From NCBI GenBank assembly GCA_018296165.2, contig JACKQL020000033.1, positions 124,001 to 188,000 of the forward strand: 64,000 nt of DNA. Reading direction: 5' to 3'. The notes beneath the pieces are model-generated. The model saw only the letters and a list, made by a program, of their open reading frames with translations. It did not search any database and had not been told where the DNA came from. Below, piece by piece: positions 34,322-46,577 of the stretch; positions within the stretch are counted from its first letter, which is position 1; every line of letters begins with the position of its first letter. Made by a program: the position numbers and the translations under genes. The stretch comes from Termitomyces sp. T153 (lineage: Eukaryota > Basidiomycota > Agaricomycetes > Agaricales > Lyophyllaceae).

Positions 34322-35079
34322 TGCCATTTTATTTCTTTTGAGACCTATTTTTACATGGAATGCTCCTGAACAATTGTATCCTAGGTCCCACAGTATGTAA
34401 TGGGGGTAGTAATTACAGACACTCCAATTAGTTCTCTGGCCCTGATCCCTTTTCAGCTGATGCCAGTTATGCCTCATAGCCACTTTACTATGATTTGACT
34501 TTGTTGGAGTTCATACTACTTCCCACACTAAATCCCATACCATCTGCCACTAACATGCTGTCCCAATTTCTAAACCCAGCTACACTCAGCAAGGCTTACT
34601 GTGTGCATATTGTTTTGTCCTACATGAGGCACAGTGCTCTAGCTCCTGAGCTTCCAATTTCTATCACACCAGCAAGGGTCTCACAACTAAACCCTTCCCC
34701 ATGCCCAGATACTAACTTTGGAGTACAAATTCCAATCATGATTGGTGACAAGTCAGTCCAGCTAGGCCAATTGACCCACCCTATAGAGTAGCTGAGACTG
34801 ATCAATGAGCCATGCAGTACTTCAGCAGCCAAATCCATACTATATTGACACCCTGTCTACATGCCCACCCATGCCATGACATGCTTGGTCAGCAAGGTTC
34901 CTTCCCAGCACTTGGTCCAGACCCTCTCCCAAATCTGTCAAACTGAGGGAACCATCTCTTTTTCCAATTGGGTCATGAGCATGGTGGTCACCATGTTTCA
35001 TTGCATCATGTGCTTATTGGTTGTTCCAGTATGGCCTGACCAACAAAGCCTCCCTAATCAGTCATATGCAGGTGGTAGC

Positions 35080-35235
35080 TTTCTGGTGGCATGAAATAAG
35101 CCAGGTGCAGTGTCTAGAATGTTTTCCACCAAAGGCCACATTACACACAGGAATCAAACTAATGACCCCATGGTCCCACTCAAGATAAGGAAACATCCCT
35201 AAGGACACAATGGTGCCAGCTGAGCCACCATGCCC
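35080..35235 (-). repeat. Possible tRNA-derived SINE head (A box and B box)
   Basis: On the minus strand an exact A-box consensus TGGCTCAGCTGG (35227-35216) is followed about 55 bp later by a near B box AGTTTGATTCC (35160-35150). Both are internal RNA polymerase III promoter elements of tRNAs. The segment does not fold as a normal tRNA, so a SINE or tRNA relic is more likely than a working tRNA gene. Outer limits are uncertain. Confidence 0.35.
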
Positions 35236-37390
35236 CCCACTGTCCATTATTGAACAGTAATCATGTTTGCTTCAAATCAAAAGGCATATTTGAGCACTCC
35301 AAAAACTCATTGCCAAAGAATACTTCATGTATTCTCATGTTGTCAAGGTTGCTCCAAGCAAAAGTGTCAAAACCTGAGCTAGGGTATCACTTGACAAAAT
35401 TCAGGCAGCCATTTCTGTCAAAGCATGGGCCTATGAAAAATGTTGCAGTGCTCTTATGCAATTAGGCATATATTCCATATTTGACAAAAAATATTATGTT
35501 CTGCAGAAAGCAGATCTTGCTGCAAGCATGGCTATATGTGATCCAAATATTCCTGGATTGTCAAGAATAAAGGTTTCTTGGATATAGCAAGCCAATCTGC
35601 ACATGGACTATGTGCCTGAAACTCTCTGTGAATGTAAGTTGCTTTCCACTGACATATCTATTGATTCATTTTCAATCTGCCTGTTGATTCTGTTGATTGA
35701 ACATATCCATTCATTTATTCTCAATGCATTGGCCCACTTTCCTTTCCATCTGCTGATTGGACTTTAATTTGCTGGTATCAAATTCATAACCAATCTGACC
35801 AGTCAACCAGGTGCACTACCTCTGTGTAAGAGCATAACAAAATGGATGGACAGAAGAATGTCAGCTTGTTGCCAGTGAAATGGAATGGACCATTTGCTAT
35901 TTCCTTGAGGCCTTGAGTGAACAGAAATCTCAGCCAGGAAAAAAGGTTTCCAAGCCTATGCTAACAAAAAGGTGGCCATCCAGCATGAACTGAGTTCTTT
36001 GGCAACTTATAAGTTCAGAAGGGTATACAATGATTTTACACCACCTCAAAGGGCAACAACACCTTTATAATGGAGAGTGCAATGAGATGAACAAATGCCA
36101 GATATGCCAGATACACCAGATTTGCCATGCACATCACATCTACCATGCCAACCAGACCTGCCATATCCATAGTGGATTCACAACCTTACCACTTTAGAAT
36201 AATGTCATGTGTAGTCTACATTGTTGATTCTGTAGTTGTAAAGACCTACTTTCTCCAACTACCAACTCATAACTGTGCCAAATCCAGAATAGCTGTGCAC
36301 TCTTACACTATGATGGTCTCTACTGCTGCTCTACCAAGCCAAGCCTCAGTTGACCAACAGTCACCAGGTCTGCAAAAACTAATTTTCTATGTTGAATCAT
36401 GGGAGCATGCAGCACTTGTTATTGGTAGCAACCTTGAGGAACACAAGAATTGTAAGTGGATGTTACAACAGCTGAACAAAGAATTGGTAAGATGTCTTAG
36501 ATTGCAATACAATTTATCTGATATCTGGGCCAGAACTATATTCTCCTATATCTGGGTGTAGCAGCATTGAACAACATCAAATACAATGTTCCAGACCTCA
36601 TTAAACTGTCTAGCATCTAGGGACACAGCCAGGGCAGAGACAGAAGTGAGTAGAATAGTCAAGAATTGAGTTACCCAAGCCATGGTCTTTGCAAGTGAAG
36701 TATCCATAAATCCTCATCACTTTGAATACATAGTTCCACCGCAATTGAAGCATACAGTTCCCCGCAGGCATCAACGCACGTTGCAACAGCTTACCATGAA
36801 GCCATACCAATAAGTCAACAGTCATTCAAGAACTCGAGACACGTTGATAATCGAAAGAAGCTGCAAGAGTACAAACAATTCATGTTTTGATGGATATGGT
36901 CTGTCAAGGATTGGGCGTGCACTGATTTGACGGTCACTGGTGCATCTATTGTGCATAGCACCGCATACAGAGGAACTTATATCAGGCAGTACGTGTTGAC
37001 AGATAAAGCAGACGAGCGAGAGTTCTCCAAGTTAGTCTTGTAGTAAGATAGTAATCTCAAGAATGGGGTACCAAGTCTCAGAGTACTTTAATTATTTTCA
37101 GATGCGATGACGAATCACCAGTGAAGGGCACGATGAGGGAGAATGAGCAAGTAAGACTCACGATAGCAAGAAGCGACGAGGCTGCAGAAATGACAGGAAC
37201 TTCTATGCATCCACCTGTGAGCTCCGAGTAAGAGTGTGTTAAAGCCCGTCGTATTGGTACATGTAACAGAATTGCTACCAACATTGGATCACATAGTGCC
37301 GGCCATCGGCGAGTTCTACGAGACTATGCTCACGACCAGAATGACATGCGGACACTGTTGGCAGTATCACTGGAAATAAACTGCGTGACG

Positions 37391-38030
37391 GAGGAAATTT
37401 CTTGATGATGTCTTTGAAACTAGAACCAGCACCGAAGGACTAGGTGCTACCGCGAAGGGGTAGTAAAAGGGCAGCCGTCAAAATCGCAAATCGTGCATAG
37501 CGGCCTCAAGCTTGAGTATCGCAATGGTTGGTTGTGCATATGATAAGACCGGTGGCGTCGCAAGGAAGGAATGCAAAGGCAACAGGGATGGATTTGAACT
37601 CCCAGGCGTCGATATCATTGCGGCGGTTTCCCTTGCTAGAGTCAGAATCGTAATTCTGCCGTCAAATTTAGCCTACAGTAGGAGTTGAGCAAAGATCAAC
37701 TATCTTCTTGAATATCTTGCTAGCAACGGGTGACTATGAGAGTAACCAGTACCGTACTTGGTACCTACCAGCGTTGTTGACGATGTACTGAGCGGCATCG
37801 GATTCACGGCTAGCGTCAATCTCGAGAGAGTAGAGAACGCCGTTGAGACCGTACGAAAGGTTGACACTGTCATTAAAACTGAACTCTTGGTCAAGAAGCT
37901 CGAATATTGATATTGAACTTGAGGTAAAAAGGACGCGATTTGATGTTTTCCCAGGATACTGGTGTGGGCAAGCTCGGAGTGTGCCGGCGTACTCGGCATC
38001 ATCAAAGGCTTAGTTGGTAGTGCAGTTGAC
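37391..38030 (-). pseudogene. GH7 cellobiohydrolase relic
   Basis: On the minus strand, blocks typical of glycoside hydrolase family 7 appear in the right order but in different frames: QAFDDAEYAGT (near 38010, cf. ALDGADYxGTYG), SNRVLFTSSSISIFELLDQEF (cf. xMFKLLNQEFxFDVD), YGLNGVLYSLEIDA (about 37850, cf. CGLNGALYFVxMDA), NNAG then, after a frameshift, TKYGTGY (about 37755, cf. NKAGAKYGTGYCD), NDIDAWEFKSI (about 37600, cf. EMDxWEANS, with the catalytic Glu positions replaced), CDFDGCPFT (about 37470, cf. CDxDGCDFN) and FGAGSSF (about 37430, cf. FYGPGxxF). No signal peptide, N-terminus or C-terminus is found. It is a pseudogene of a crystalline-cellulose-degrading enzyme. Confidence 0.78.
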
Positions 38031-39341
38031 GTCTTCAAGCTGAGAGTTGATTTGAGGCAGACTGACTTAGTGACCTGGCCTACTTAGTAACCTGTCCTCA
38101 TACCGTACCACTAGGTTCCCGGAAAGAGTCCTTTCCGAAGCTTTTGCACTTAAAATAGTATTACTTCTGGGCAAGTCGTCCGTGATATGTGTAATCGTGT
38201 CCATGGTTTGTAGAAGGTTGAAGAGCATGAACGTAGTCTAGATCTGGCTCGCGCATCGGGCAGATATCGAAAGATAGTTCGATGTGATATAGTATAGTAA
38301 GGCTATGTTCTTACCCAGCTGAACACTCGGGTCCCGCAGCCTGACCGAGAATCGTGTCACTCGGTGTCCTTGGTAAGGAAGTGGGCCAGGTGAGTTCTTA
38401 TCAATCTTTAGGTACATTCGCACATTCGTTGTGTCCGTGTACTTGGGGAAAGACGAGTGTGGGTTGAGAGCTCGAGGGAAGCAAAGGCACCAAGGAAGTC
38501 ACTGATCTGATGTATAGCTGAAAGTAGTGCTCGAAAGTTCGATTCTCATTTCCGAGTCTCAAGGAAACCGCCTCAGTCGAGGAGCAGGTGCCTGTATTGT
38601 GCATTAGAGCCGCCTCCTTGGAGAGCTTGTAACGAATTGGAAGAGAAAAGACAAGAGCTGAGAGAACGGAGGGCCGGTATGAGGTAGGAGAGCTCTTCCA
38701 AAAGGATGTCTGGGGTTGGTCGGTCGAACTTTTGTATAATTTTGGAATCGCCAGTAAGGATAATTAAACTTTTTTGAGTCAGGTGGGGAAAGAGGTTATC
38801 AATAAAACTGGAGTTACCATTTCCGGACCGAGAAGAACAAACGACACAAGACAATTGTTGCGTCATTTTTTGCGTCTCATCCTCCGTACGACAAGCCACT
38901 TTACCACTCGCAATCAGGCAGGATTAGGCAGCTCGGGTCCTCTACGTAGTAGGACTCGATAAACTCGGGCTACATCATCCTTGGTCTCACGACACAAGAG
39001 GATAGTTGCATATTGAATGAGTCATTGGCCCACATCTACCCGAAATCCAGTACTGGATCCACAAGAAAGTTACTTAGCTTCTTTCGGCTGGAGACATGCG
39101 CAATGGACGGTGAGCAGAGTACTCAGCATAATATTTCGTGATCCTGAGTGTTGACTTGTTAGTCAAGTGGGGCTGCAAATCCACGATCGTCGTAACTGAG
39201 TACACACACCAGTCGGACGAACGTTTCAGTATCCCGGGGGTAGATTATGTCACTAGGTTGCTGTGGGTTATAACCAAGGTCTCTTATAATGTCGAATCTA
39301 GTCCTCTGTTCTACAGCTGAGACGCGTCCATCTTTCTCTCC
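38031..39341. other. Intergenic region upstream of the ABC transporter
   Basis: CpG-containing, single-copy-looking sequence. No gene is supported; a minus-strand frame at 38573-38899 (108 aa) has no known domain. It probably contains the ABC transporter promoter and the lost N-terminal part of the GH7 gene. Confidence 0.5.
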
Positions 39342-42300
39342 ATGTCCTCTGAAAATATTCCGCTCAGTGGCCTCCAACCGGCTGGTGTCTCTTCCTCTGA
39401 GCTTTCCGAGCTTCCTACCCACGAGGCCGTGCAGGCCCATAACGTCTACAACCACCAACGTTACAGCATCCCCCCTCAGACCTCACCTGAACCGTACGGG
39501 GTCCCTGCAGAAAATAAATATTCACCCGAGCAACGGAGAACCTCGCGCCACTCTCACGTAGATGTCGACTTCTTCGATCCAGAAGGCGTCCGACGTCTCA
39601 GCAGAAGGCTTTCGCAAGCCGTCAGTGGCGAGAGGATCGAGCAGATAGAGCCTTTCAACTCCGACGATACTCTGACAGCCGCTGGGCCATTTGACTTTGA
39701 AAAGACGCTCAAGATGGTCGTGCAAAAGTAATTAATTGTCTTGTCTAAATTTACCGTTCAGGACCAAGACTTTTTCTTCTTAGGAAAGACGCAGCACATA
39801 TCCAATCGCGTGAATTGGGCGTGATGTTCGAAAACCTTCGCGTTAGGGGTCTCGGATCGTCCGCTGCATTCTTCCCCACTGTTTGGTCCACGCTCAACCC
39901 CACGATGATATTTCAACAACTCCAAATGCTTCGTAACCCTCCTTTGCGCACCATCATTGAAGGTTTTGAAGGTGTCGTACGCCCAGGTGAAATGCTTCGT
40001 GCGTATCATCATCTCTGTCTATCGACATCATTTGATAATACGTGCAGTTGTATTGGGCCGACCTGGATCGGGATGTTCCACCTTCCTCAAAGTCCTCGCC
40101 AACCACCGTAGCGAGTACTACTCCGTCGAAGGAGACGTCCACTATGACTCTTTCACCCCTGAGCAGATTTACAAACTATACCGCGGCGACGTGCAGTATT
40201 GCCCCGAAGACGATTACCACTTCCCTACCATGACCGTCAAACAGACGCTTGACTTTGCGGCGAAGACACGTGTCCCTCATGCTCGTATCGAAGAGAAGAA
40301 AGGCACGTACGTTGATAACATGACGGAGATTCTTTCGACTATCTTTGGGTTGAGGCATGTTCAGAGTACGCCGGTCGGTGATGCTGCTATCCGGGGTGTC
40401 TCGGGTGGTGAGAAGAAGCGTGTGTCAATCGCGGAAGCGCTCGCTACGAGAAGTCGTATCCAGTCCTGGGACAAGTAAGCCATCAACCATCTCATTCTAT
40501 TGCCTCGGGCTCACTCTTACAGCTCCACGCGCGGTTTGGACGCATCAACAGCTCTCGAGTATGTCTCTTGATCAGGGTTCCGCTGTTTCCATCTAACCAT
40601 GTGTGTATACCAGATTCGGTCGTGCCCTGCGCATCGCCACTGACATCGACCACCAAACTACCATCGTCTCTATCTACCAAGCTGGTGAAACCCTCTACGA
40701 GCTTTTCGACAAAGTCTGCGTCCTCTACGAAGGGCGCATGGCGTATTTCGGGCCCGCCGACAAAGCCCGCCAGTACTTCATCGACATGGGCTACCAGCCG
40801 GCCAACAGACAGACGACGCCGGACTTCCTTGTCGCTGTTACGGATCCCGATGGGCGGATCCCAAGAACCGATATTGGGGGTAGGGCTGGGCCAGTGCCAC
40901 GCACAGCGGATGAGTTTGCGAGCTATTTTATGAATTCGGACGTGGCGATGGAGAATAGGAGGGATATGGAGTTGTATAGAGATTCCTTCATCGGGAAATC
41001 GGAGAGAAGGCAGATGTATGGAGAGAGTGTGAGGGCTGAGCAGGCGAAGCGCATGCCGGAGAAATCGTGAGATTTTTTCTTGTCTTTCCTTTTCTTCTTT
41101 GCCCAACGCCTGAGTTCTGATGATTTGTTTGCAGTCCGTATACGATTTCGATAGCCATGCAGGTAAAGGCTGTTATGAGGCGGAGGGTGCAGATCCTGTG
41201 GGGTAACAAGGCCGAGCCTCTTTTTCTTATTTTGTAAGCCCTCATGGGATCATATGTGTGGTCATATGTTAATCTCTTTGCTCAGTTCTTTCCTGTTCCA
41301 GGGTATCATCGTTGGCACCACTTTCTTCCAGAGTCCCGAGGCTACCTCAGCTTACTTCTCCCGCGGCGGTATCTTGTTCTTGTAAGTTTGATTTACCAAC
41401 ACAAATGTATACCCATAACATGACGTCTTCAGTTCGCTGTTGTTCCCAGCACTGTCGAGTATAGCGGAAATTCCGGCTTTATACAAGCAGCGGCCCATTG
41501 TCAGTCGACATGCAAAGGCAGCCATGTACCATCCTTTTATCGAAGCGTATGTTTGGCGCTCGTCTTTTCTTCGATGCTTTGCTAATGATGCTCTCTGTAG
41601 GCTCGCATTGACCATTGTCGATATTCCAATCACACTCCTCACTTCTACCGTATTTGGCATACTACTCTACTTTATTGCAGGCTTGCAGAACACCGCTGGT
41701 CAATTCTTGTCAGTTGCTTCTTTCTGAACACTCAATTGTGTCTCACCAGTACTTCCTTAGCATCTACTATCTGTTCCTGTTCATGATGTCGCTTACGATG
41801 AGAGCATGGTTCAGAGGTATGGCTGCGGCTTTCAAAGCCGAGGCGTCTGCGCAGTCACTCTCGGGTATGCTCCTCCTTGCCATGGTCATCTACACGTGCG
41901 TTGTCTTTTCTTTCTCTTTGAAATTATGTGGGCGTGCGTTGACGTCTGGACTCAGTGGTTATATCATCCCAAAAACCTCAATGATCGGGGCCTTACGTTG
42001 GATATCGTACGCCAACGTAAGTCATCTTCTGCTGAATAATCCCTTTTGAAATTAATTTGGATCATCTATCTCTAGCCTCTCCGCTACGGATTTGAGAGCA
42101 TCATCGCGAATGAATTCCACACCCTCAACGGCACATGCTCCAATCTTGTGCCTCACGGTCCTGGATACGAAGGTGTCAGCTTGGACAACCAGGTCTGTAC
42201 CACAGTCGGAGCAGTCACGGGTTTAGACCTTGTCGATGGTAACGATTTTATCCGACTTTCGTTTAACTATAGCTACTCGCATGTGTGGAGGGTGCGTTTG

Positions 42301-45266
42301 TCCATCATTCAAATTCGAAGAAGCTAACAAGCTACTGCTTATCAAAAGAACTTCGGTTTTGTCTGCGCTTTCGCGATATTCTTCATCGCGTGCCTGCTCC
42401 TCTTCACCGAACTCAATACCGCTGTTGCGGGCCAGTCGACTATGGTTCTCTATAAGCGCGGTACGAAGGCTGCGGCACTCCACGATGCCGACCCTGTCGA
42501 TGAGGAAAAGTCGATGCCCAGCAGCCAACCTGTTTCAGATCGGGACAAGGTGATTACGGACAGGGCTCTTGCTACCGCGCCGGTTATGAGGGACTTTTTC
42601 TCGTGGCAGCATCTCGAGTACACTGTCCCGGTCTCCGGTGGACATCGCGTGCTCCTTGATGATGTTTCTGGGTATGTAGTCCCCGGGAAATTAACTGCCC
42701 TTATGGGCGAGTCAGGCGCTGGAAAGGTACGTCCTCGGATTTGGTATTTGTCAACATACATCGACCGTGATGTTATAGACTACTCTGCTCAACGTTCTGG
42801 CACAACGCGTAAATACTGGTGTCATCAAGGGTGATCGGTTCGTCAATGGTCAACCGCCACCACTGGATTTCCAGTCTCAAAGGTATGTTCTGTCATTTCC
42901 ACTTCATCATTCTTTCACTCTCAGCCTCCTTCTTTGACCCTCATAGTGGCTACTGTCAACAAATGGATACTCACACCCCCACCGACACTGTCCGAGAAGC
43001 TCTTCGTTTCTCCGCTTCGCTCCGTCAACCTGCGTCCGTTCCAATGGCGGAGAAAGAAGCCTAGTATGTCTATAACATGTGGTATATTGGGCGACCTCTC
43101 ATATATTCTCAAGTGTCGAAGAATGTCTAAAAATGTGCGGGCTCGAGGCCTACGCCGAAGCTTCCGTAGGATCTCTGAATGTCGAGTTCAAGAAACGTAC
43201 CACGATCGCCGTTGAACTAGCTGCCAAAGTGTGTACAGCTTTTGAATGTTCATCTCGGCGTTAATGTCTGGTCTAGCCCAAACTTCTTCTTTTCTTGGAT
43301 GAGCCGACGTCTGGACTTGACTCACAGAGTGCATGGGCCATCATGAAATTTTTGAGGAATCTCGCTGATAATGGCCAAGCTATTCTTTGCACGTATGCCT
43401 ATGTTGCTTTCTTCCTTAAGTTGACCCTTCTTGCTCACGCCAGTCATCTCCAGGATCCATCAGCCTTCTGCGGAACTGTTCCAGGTTTGTTTTCAATGTT
43501 TCGCCCCAGAAATTCTGATGCAATCTACCGAAATCTAGGTCTTTGACAGGCTGCTCCTGCTCCGCAAGGGCGGTCAGACAGTTTACTTTGGCAATCTTGG
43601 CCACAATGCGACCACTCTCATCAATTATTTCGAGAGGAATGGTTCTCGTCGATGTGAATCTACGGAAAATCCGTACGTTGGAGAAATGCGTTCCCGTTTT
43701 GCTATGCTCAATTCTTACGCTAGGGCTGAATTTATGTTGGATGTTATTGGCGCTGGCGCTACAGCCTCTACTAACGTAAATTGGTGAGAAAATCCTCCGT
43801 TCTCTTTCTTTTCTACCGTGCTAATATTGATCAAGGCACGAAATCTGGAAAAATTCACCAGAGGCGGTCACCACCCAGGAAGAATTGGAAAGGATTCACA
43901 CAGAAGGACGAAACCGCCCTCCTGTTGCCGCAGCATTCCATTCTGAATTTGCCACACCTTGGTTACATCAAACAAAGGAACTTCTTATTCGTAATTCGCG
44001 TGGTTTCTGGAGAGACCCCACGTATATTTTGGCCAAAATTGTCCTGGACATCTTCGGGGGTTTGTTCATCGGAGTCCGTTTTCCTTTTCTGGATGGGTCT
44101 CTATCATCCTTCAACTTACTTCCATTTCGCAGTTTACCTTCTTCAAGGCAAAGAATTCGCAGCAAGGGATTCAGAATCAACTCTTTGTGCGTGATCCTAC
44201 TCTCATTGCATGAACATCGACCGATGGCTCTCCTTCACAGGCTGTTAACATGGCCACCATTTTATCAGCCCCTCTGTCTAATCAGATACAAGTCCCATTC
44301 ATCGACACTCGCAAAATTTATGAGATTCGTGAACGTCCGAGTAGGATTTATAGTTGGACTGCACTGGTCACTTCGCAATTCCTAGCCGAGCTTCCCTGGA
44401 ACATTTTGGGCTCGTCTATCTTCTACCTGTGCTGGTACTGGACCGTGGGCCTTGACACCGCCAGGGCTGGATACACATATCTCATGCTCGGCGTCATGTT
44501 CCCGTTGTACTATACATCGTTCGCCATGTTTGTCGCTGCCATGACACCATCCGCGGAGATTGCGGCTCTTCTGTTTTCTGTTCTCTTTTCCTTCGTCCTC
44601 ACGTTGTACGTCCTTCGTTTGTGCATTCGTGCTAATATGGTTAACAACTGTCTCAGCAACGGTGTTATACAACCTTTCGCTGAACTTGGTTGGTGGAAAT
44701 GGATGTAAGTTGTCCTCTCATTTGTGCATTGAGTAAGCCTGATGTCATCTGTGCAGGTATCGCCTCTCGCCCTACACATACCTCATGGAGGGTCTTGTCG
44801 GTCAAGGTGCAGCAATAATGAAATAAATTCATCTCCTCTTCTCATTTTATACATACAGCTCTTGGCCGCAAGCCGGTCGTTTGTTCTCCGGTCGAGCTTG
44901 TGTCTCTGAATCCTCCGTCTGGGCAGACCTGCCAGGATTATCTCCAGACCTTTATAAACAACTCTGGAGGTTATGTGACAAACCCGACGGCTACTTCTGG
45001 CTGTCAGTTCTGTGCTTTCGCCACAACAGATCAGTACCTCGAATCGACCTTCAACATTTTCTATAGTCATCATTGGAGGAATTTCGGAATTTTCATTGCA
45101 TACGTCATATTCAATGTAAGCGCAAATTGTTCGTCTTCCTACTTCAGAAATTGAGACTGATCTTGGCTGATAGATTGCTTCTATCTATGTCTTCACCTAC
45201 GTCTGTCGCATTCGGACAGGGAGCCTCTTGGGATCATTGAAATCCCGGTTTAGTCGAAAGAAATAA
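39342..45266 (+). CDS. PDR-type (ABCG) full-size ABC transporter
   Basis: 27 exons joined by 26 GT-AG introns of 48-68 bp keep one frame from ATG 39342 to TAA 45264-45266, giving 1501 aa, the usual length of fungal PDR/CDR pumps. The order is reverse, NBD1-TMD1-NBD2-TMD2. NBD1 has Walker A GRPGSGCS (204-211, Cys in place of Lys), PEDDYHFP for the Q loop, signature VSGGEKKR (318-325) and [13 protein letters not shown]2 has GESGAGKTT (902-910), [11 protein letters not shown], a degenerate signature [11 protein letters not shown] and [15 protein letters not shown]. This asymmetry is normal for PDR proteins. TMD1 includes FRGMAAAF and the Cys-rich loop; TMD2 ends with a Cys-containing extracellular loop ([15 protein letters not shown]) and a final membrane helix. 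It would export hydrophobic compounds across the plasma membrane at the cost of ATP. It appears intact. Exon starts: 39342, 39784, 40048, 40523, 40614, 41135, 41286, 41433, 41601, 41761, 41956, 42076, 42349, 42779, 42947, 43114, 43277, 43454, 43539, 43724, 43836, 44133, 44241, 44657, 44757, 44859, 45174. Confidence 0.95.
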
Positions 45267-46577
45267 CGGACATATCCTATCTTACATTATTGTACATATA
45301 ACCATAGCTGGCATTGGAACTCTAGAATCCATTACCTCTGCGCCTTGACAGAAGTTTCTCAGTATAATATCCAAGTACAGAGTACATTGTCAATACTTGA
45401 CCTTCCGCATCAAAATTATTTTGGTCGCGTTTGTCGGAGTAAACGATCGTATGAACCCCATCAAAAACACGTGTGAACCCATCAAAAACAGATCATTTTC
45501 CACAGTCTGTCTCACTAACTTGTCTCCCGAAATCACAACGATTGTTGAATTAAGTAGTGATGTAAGTGCAGGACGAGCAGACGTTAACACGAGAACAAAG
45601 ATATGTACGTCATAGTTGACTTTCTTTCATCAACTTTCAAGTTTCAAACATCTTTACGCCGTTCCTGATCAGTGATGTACAACGTATCGGCATTTGCATT
45701 TGCCTCCTTGATGAGATGGTATCTGACTGTATTGATATCATAACTCTCGATTCTGATTTCACCAGAATAACTTCGATCTTCCTGTACTCACGACTCCATC
45801 GCCCTCACGACACGCCTTTTCTTCGATATCAATCGATACAAATGGAGTCGCCACTGCGACTTGTGCTTACCGTATTGATCTCCTACGTATGCAAGGCTCT
45901 GGATCAATCAATACTACATATATGTCATCCTCTATCTAGTATCTTCTGTAGCAGCCGTTCCAGAATATATCGGTTGCGGTGATGAGGTCTCATCACTGTC
46001 TCTTAAAAGGCTCTAGGGTTCAACCAGAATACAGTGTTTACTTGACCAAAACTTATTTTATTCGCTTATGGGTCGGTCTGGGCCTTCCAATGGTAATCTT
46101 TTGGTGTAGCGGACTACAGGATCTCGAAGTATGCTGTTCAAGTTTCTGAAGATAGATTTATGAACATGCGTAGCATCGGACATTCTGATCCTGGTTGAGC
46201 GTGTATCATTCTTAGAAGAATAAAACGGCAGATTGATATTATATTCAACATAGAGGCCAACCATTTACTATGATGTTAAAAACTACTCAATACATTATAC
46301 ATTCTGCCAACGGTCTTCGATCATGACCGTGATTAAAATTGGGAACGGTTGGGTCGGCATTACTGCTCCACGGAATGAATTTGATATGCCTTTTCATCAG
46401 CAGGTTTTACCATCAGTTCTCAAACCTCGAAACTCCGAGATGTATCAAAAGCTAATGCTAGTAAATATGTAGGTTCTCGAAGCCTTGTTTCCTCCATTGA
46501 CGCGAGTGTCAACGACCGATACCAGAAGTGGACATCGTCGAATCATCGATAAAACGAATAAGGAAGAGGATATATCG
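45267..46577. other. Intergenic region between convergent genes
   Basis: Lies between the 3' ends of the ABC transporter (+) and the amidase (-). I see no gene and no repeat; short frames carry no recognisable domain. Confidence 0.6.

Larger units (their letters stand above)
33421..36700. other. Unassigned AT-rich, CpG-poor DNA
   Basis: No gene recognised. It holds a (GAT/ATG)n microsatellite (34291-34321), a tRNA-like promoter pair (35150-35227, separate entry) and several frames with stops (34495-34791, 35840-36060, 36127-36561) that I cannot assign. Near 36100-36180 CCAGA/TGCCATAT-type motifs recur. CpG content rises sharply at about 36720, marking the border to the host island. Confidence 0.5.

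Noticed and set aside
34289..34483. Poly-His protein on the minus strand
   Set aside because: Product of the ATG/CAT trinucleotide microsatellite.
36127..36561. 144-aa plus-strand reading frame
   Set aside because: No family resemblance that I can name, begins in short CCAGA-type repeats and lies in CpG-poor DNA; not enough to call a gene.
37560..37650. tRNA-like TTTGAACTCCC motif
   Set aside because: It is the complement of the GH7 relic text (DAWEFKSI); no cloverleaf can be formed.
43673..43780. Apparent frameshift in NBD2 of the ABC transporter
   Set aside because: A 51-bp GT-AG intron (43673-43723) accounts for it and joins ENP to AEFMLDVIG.
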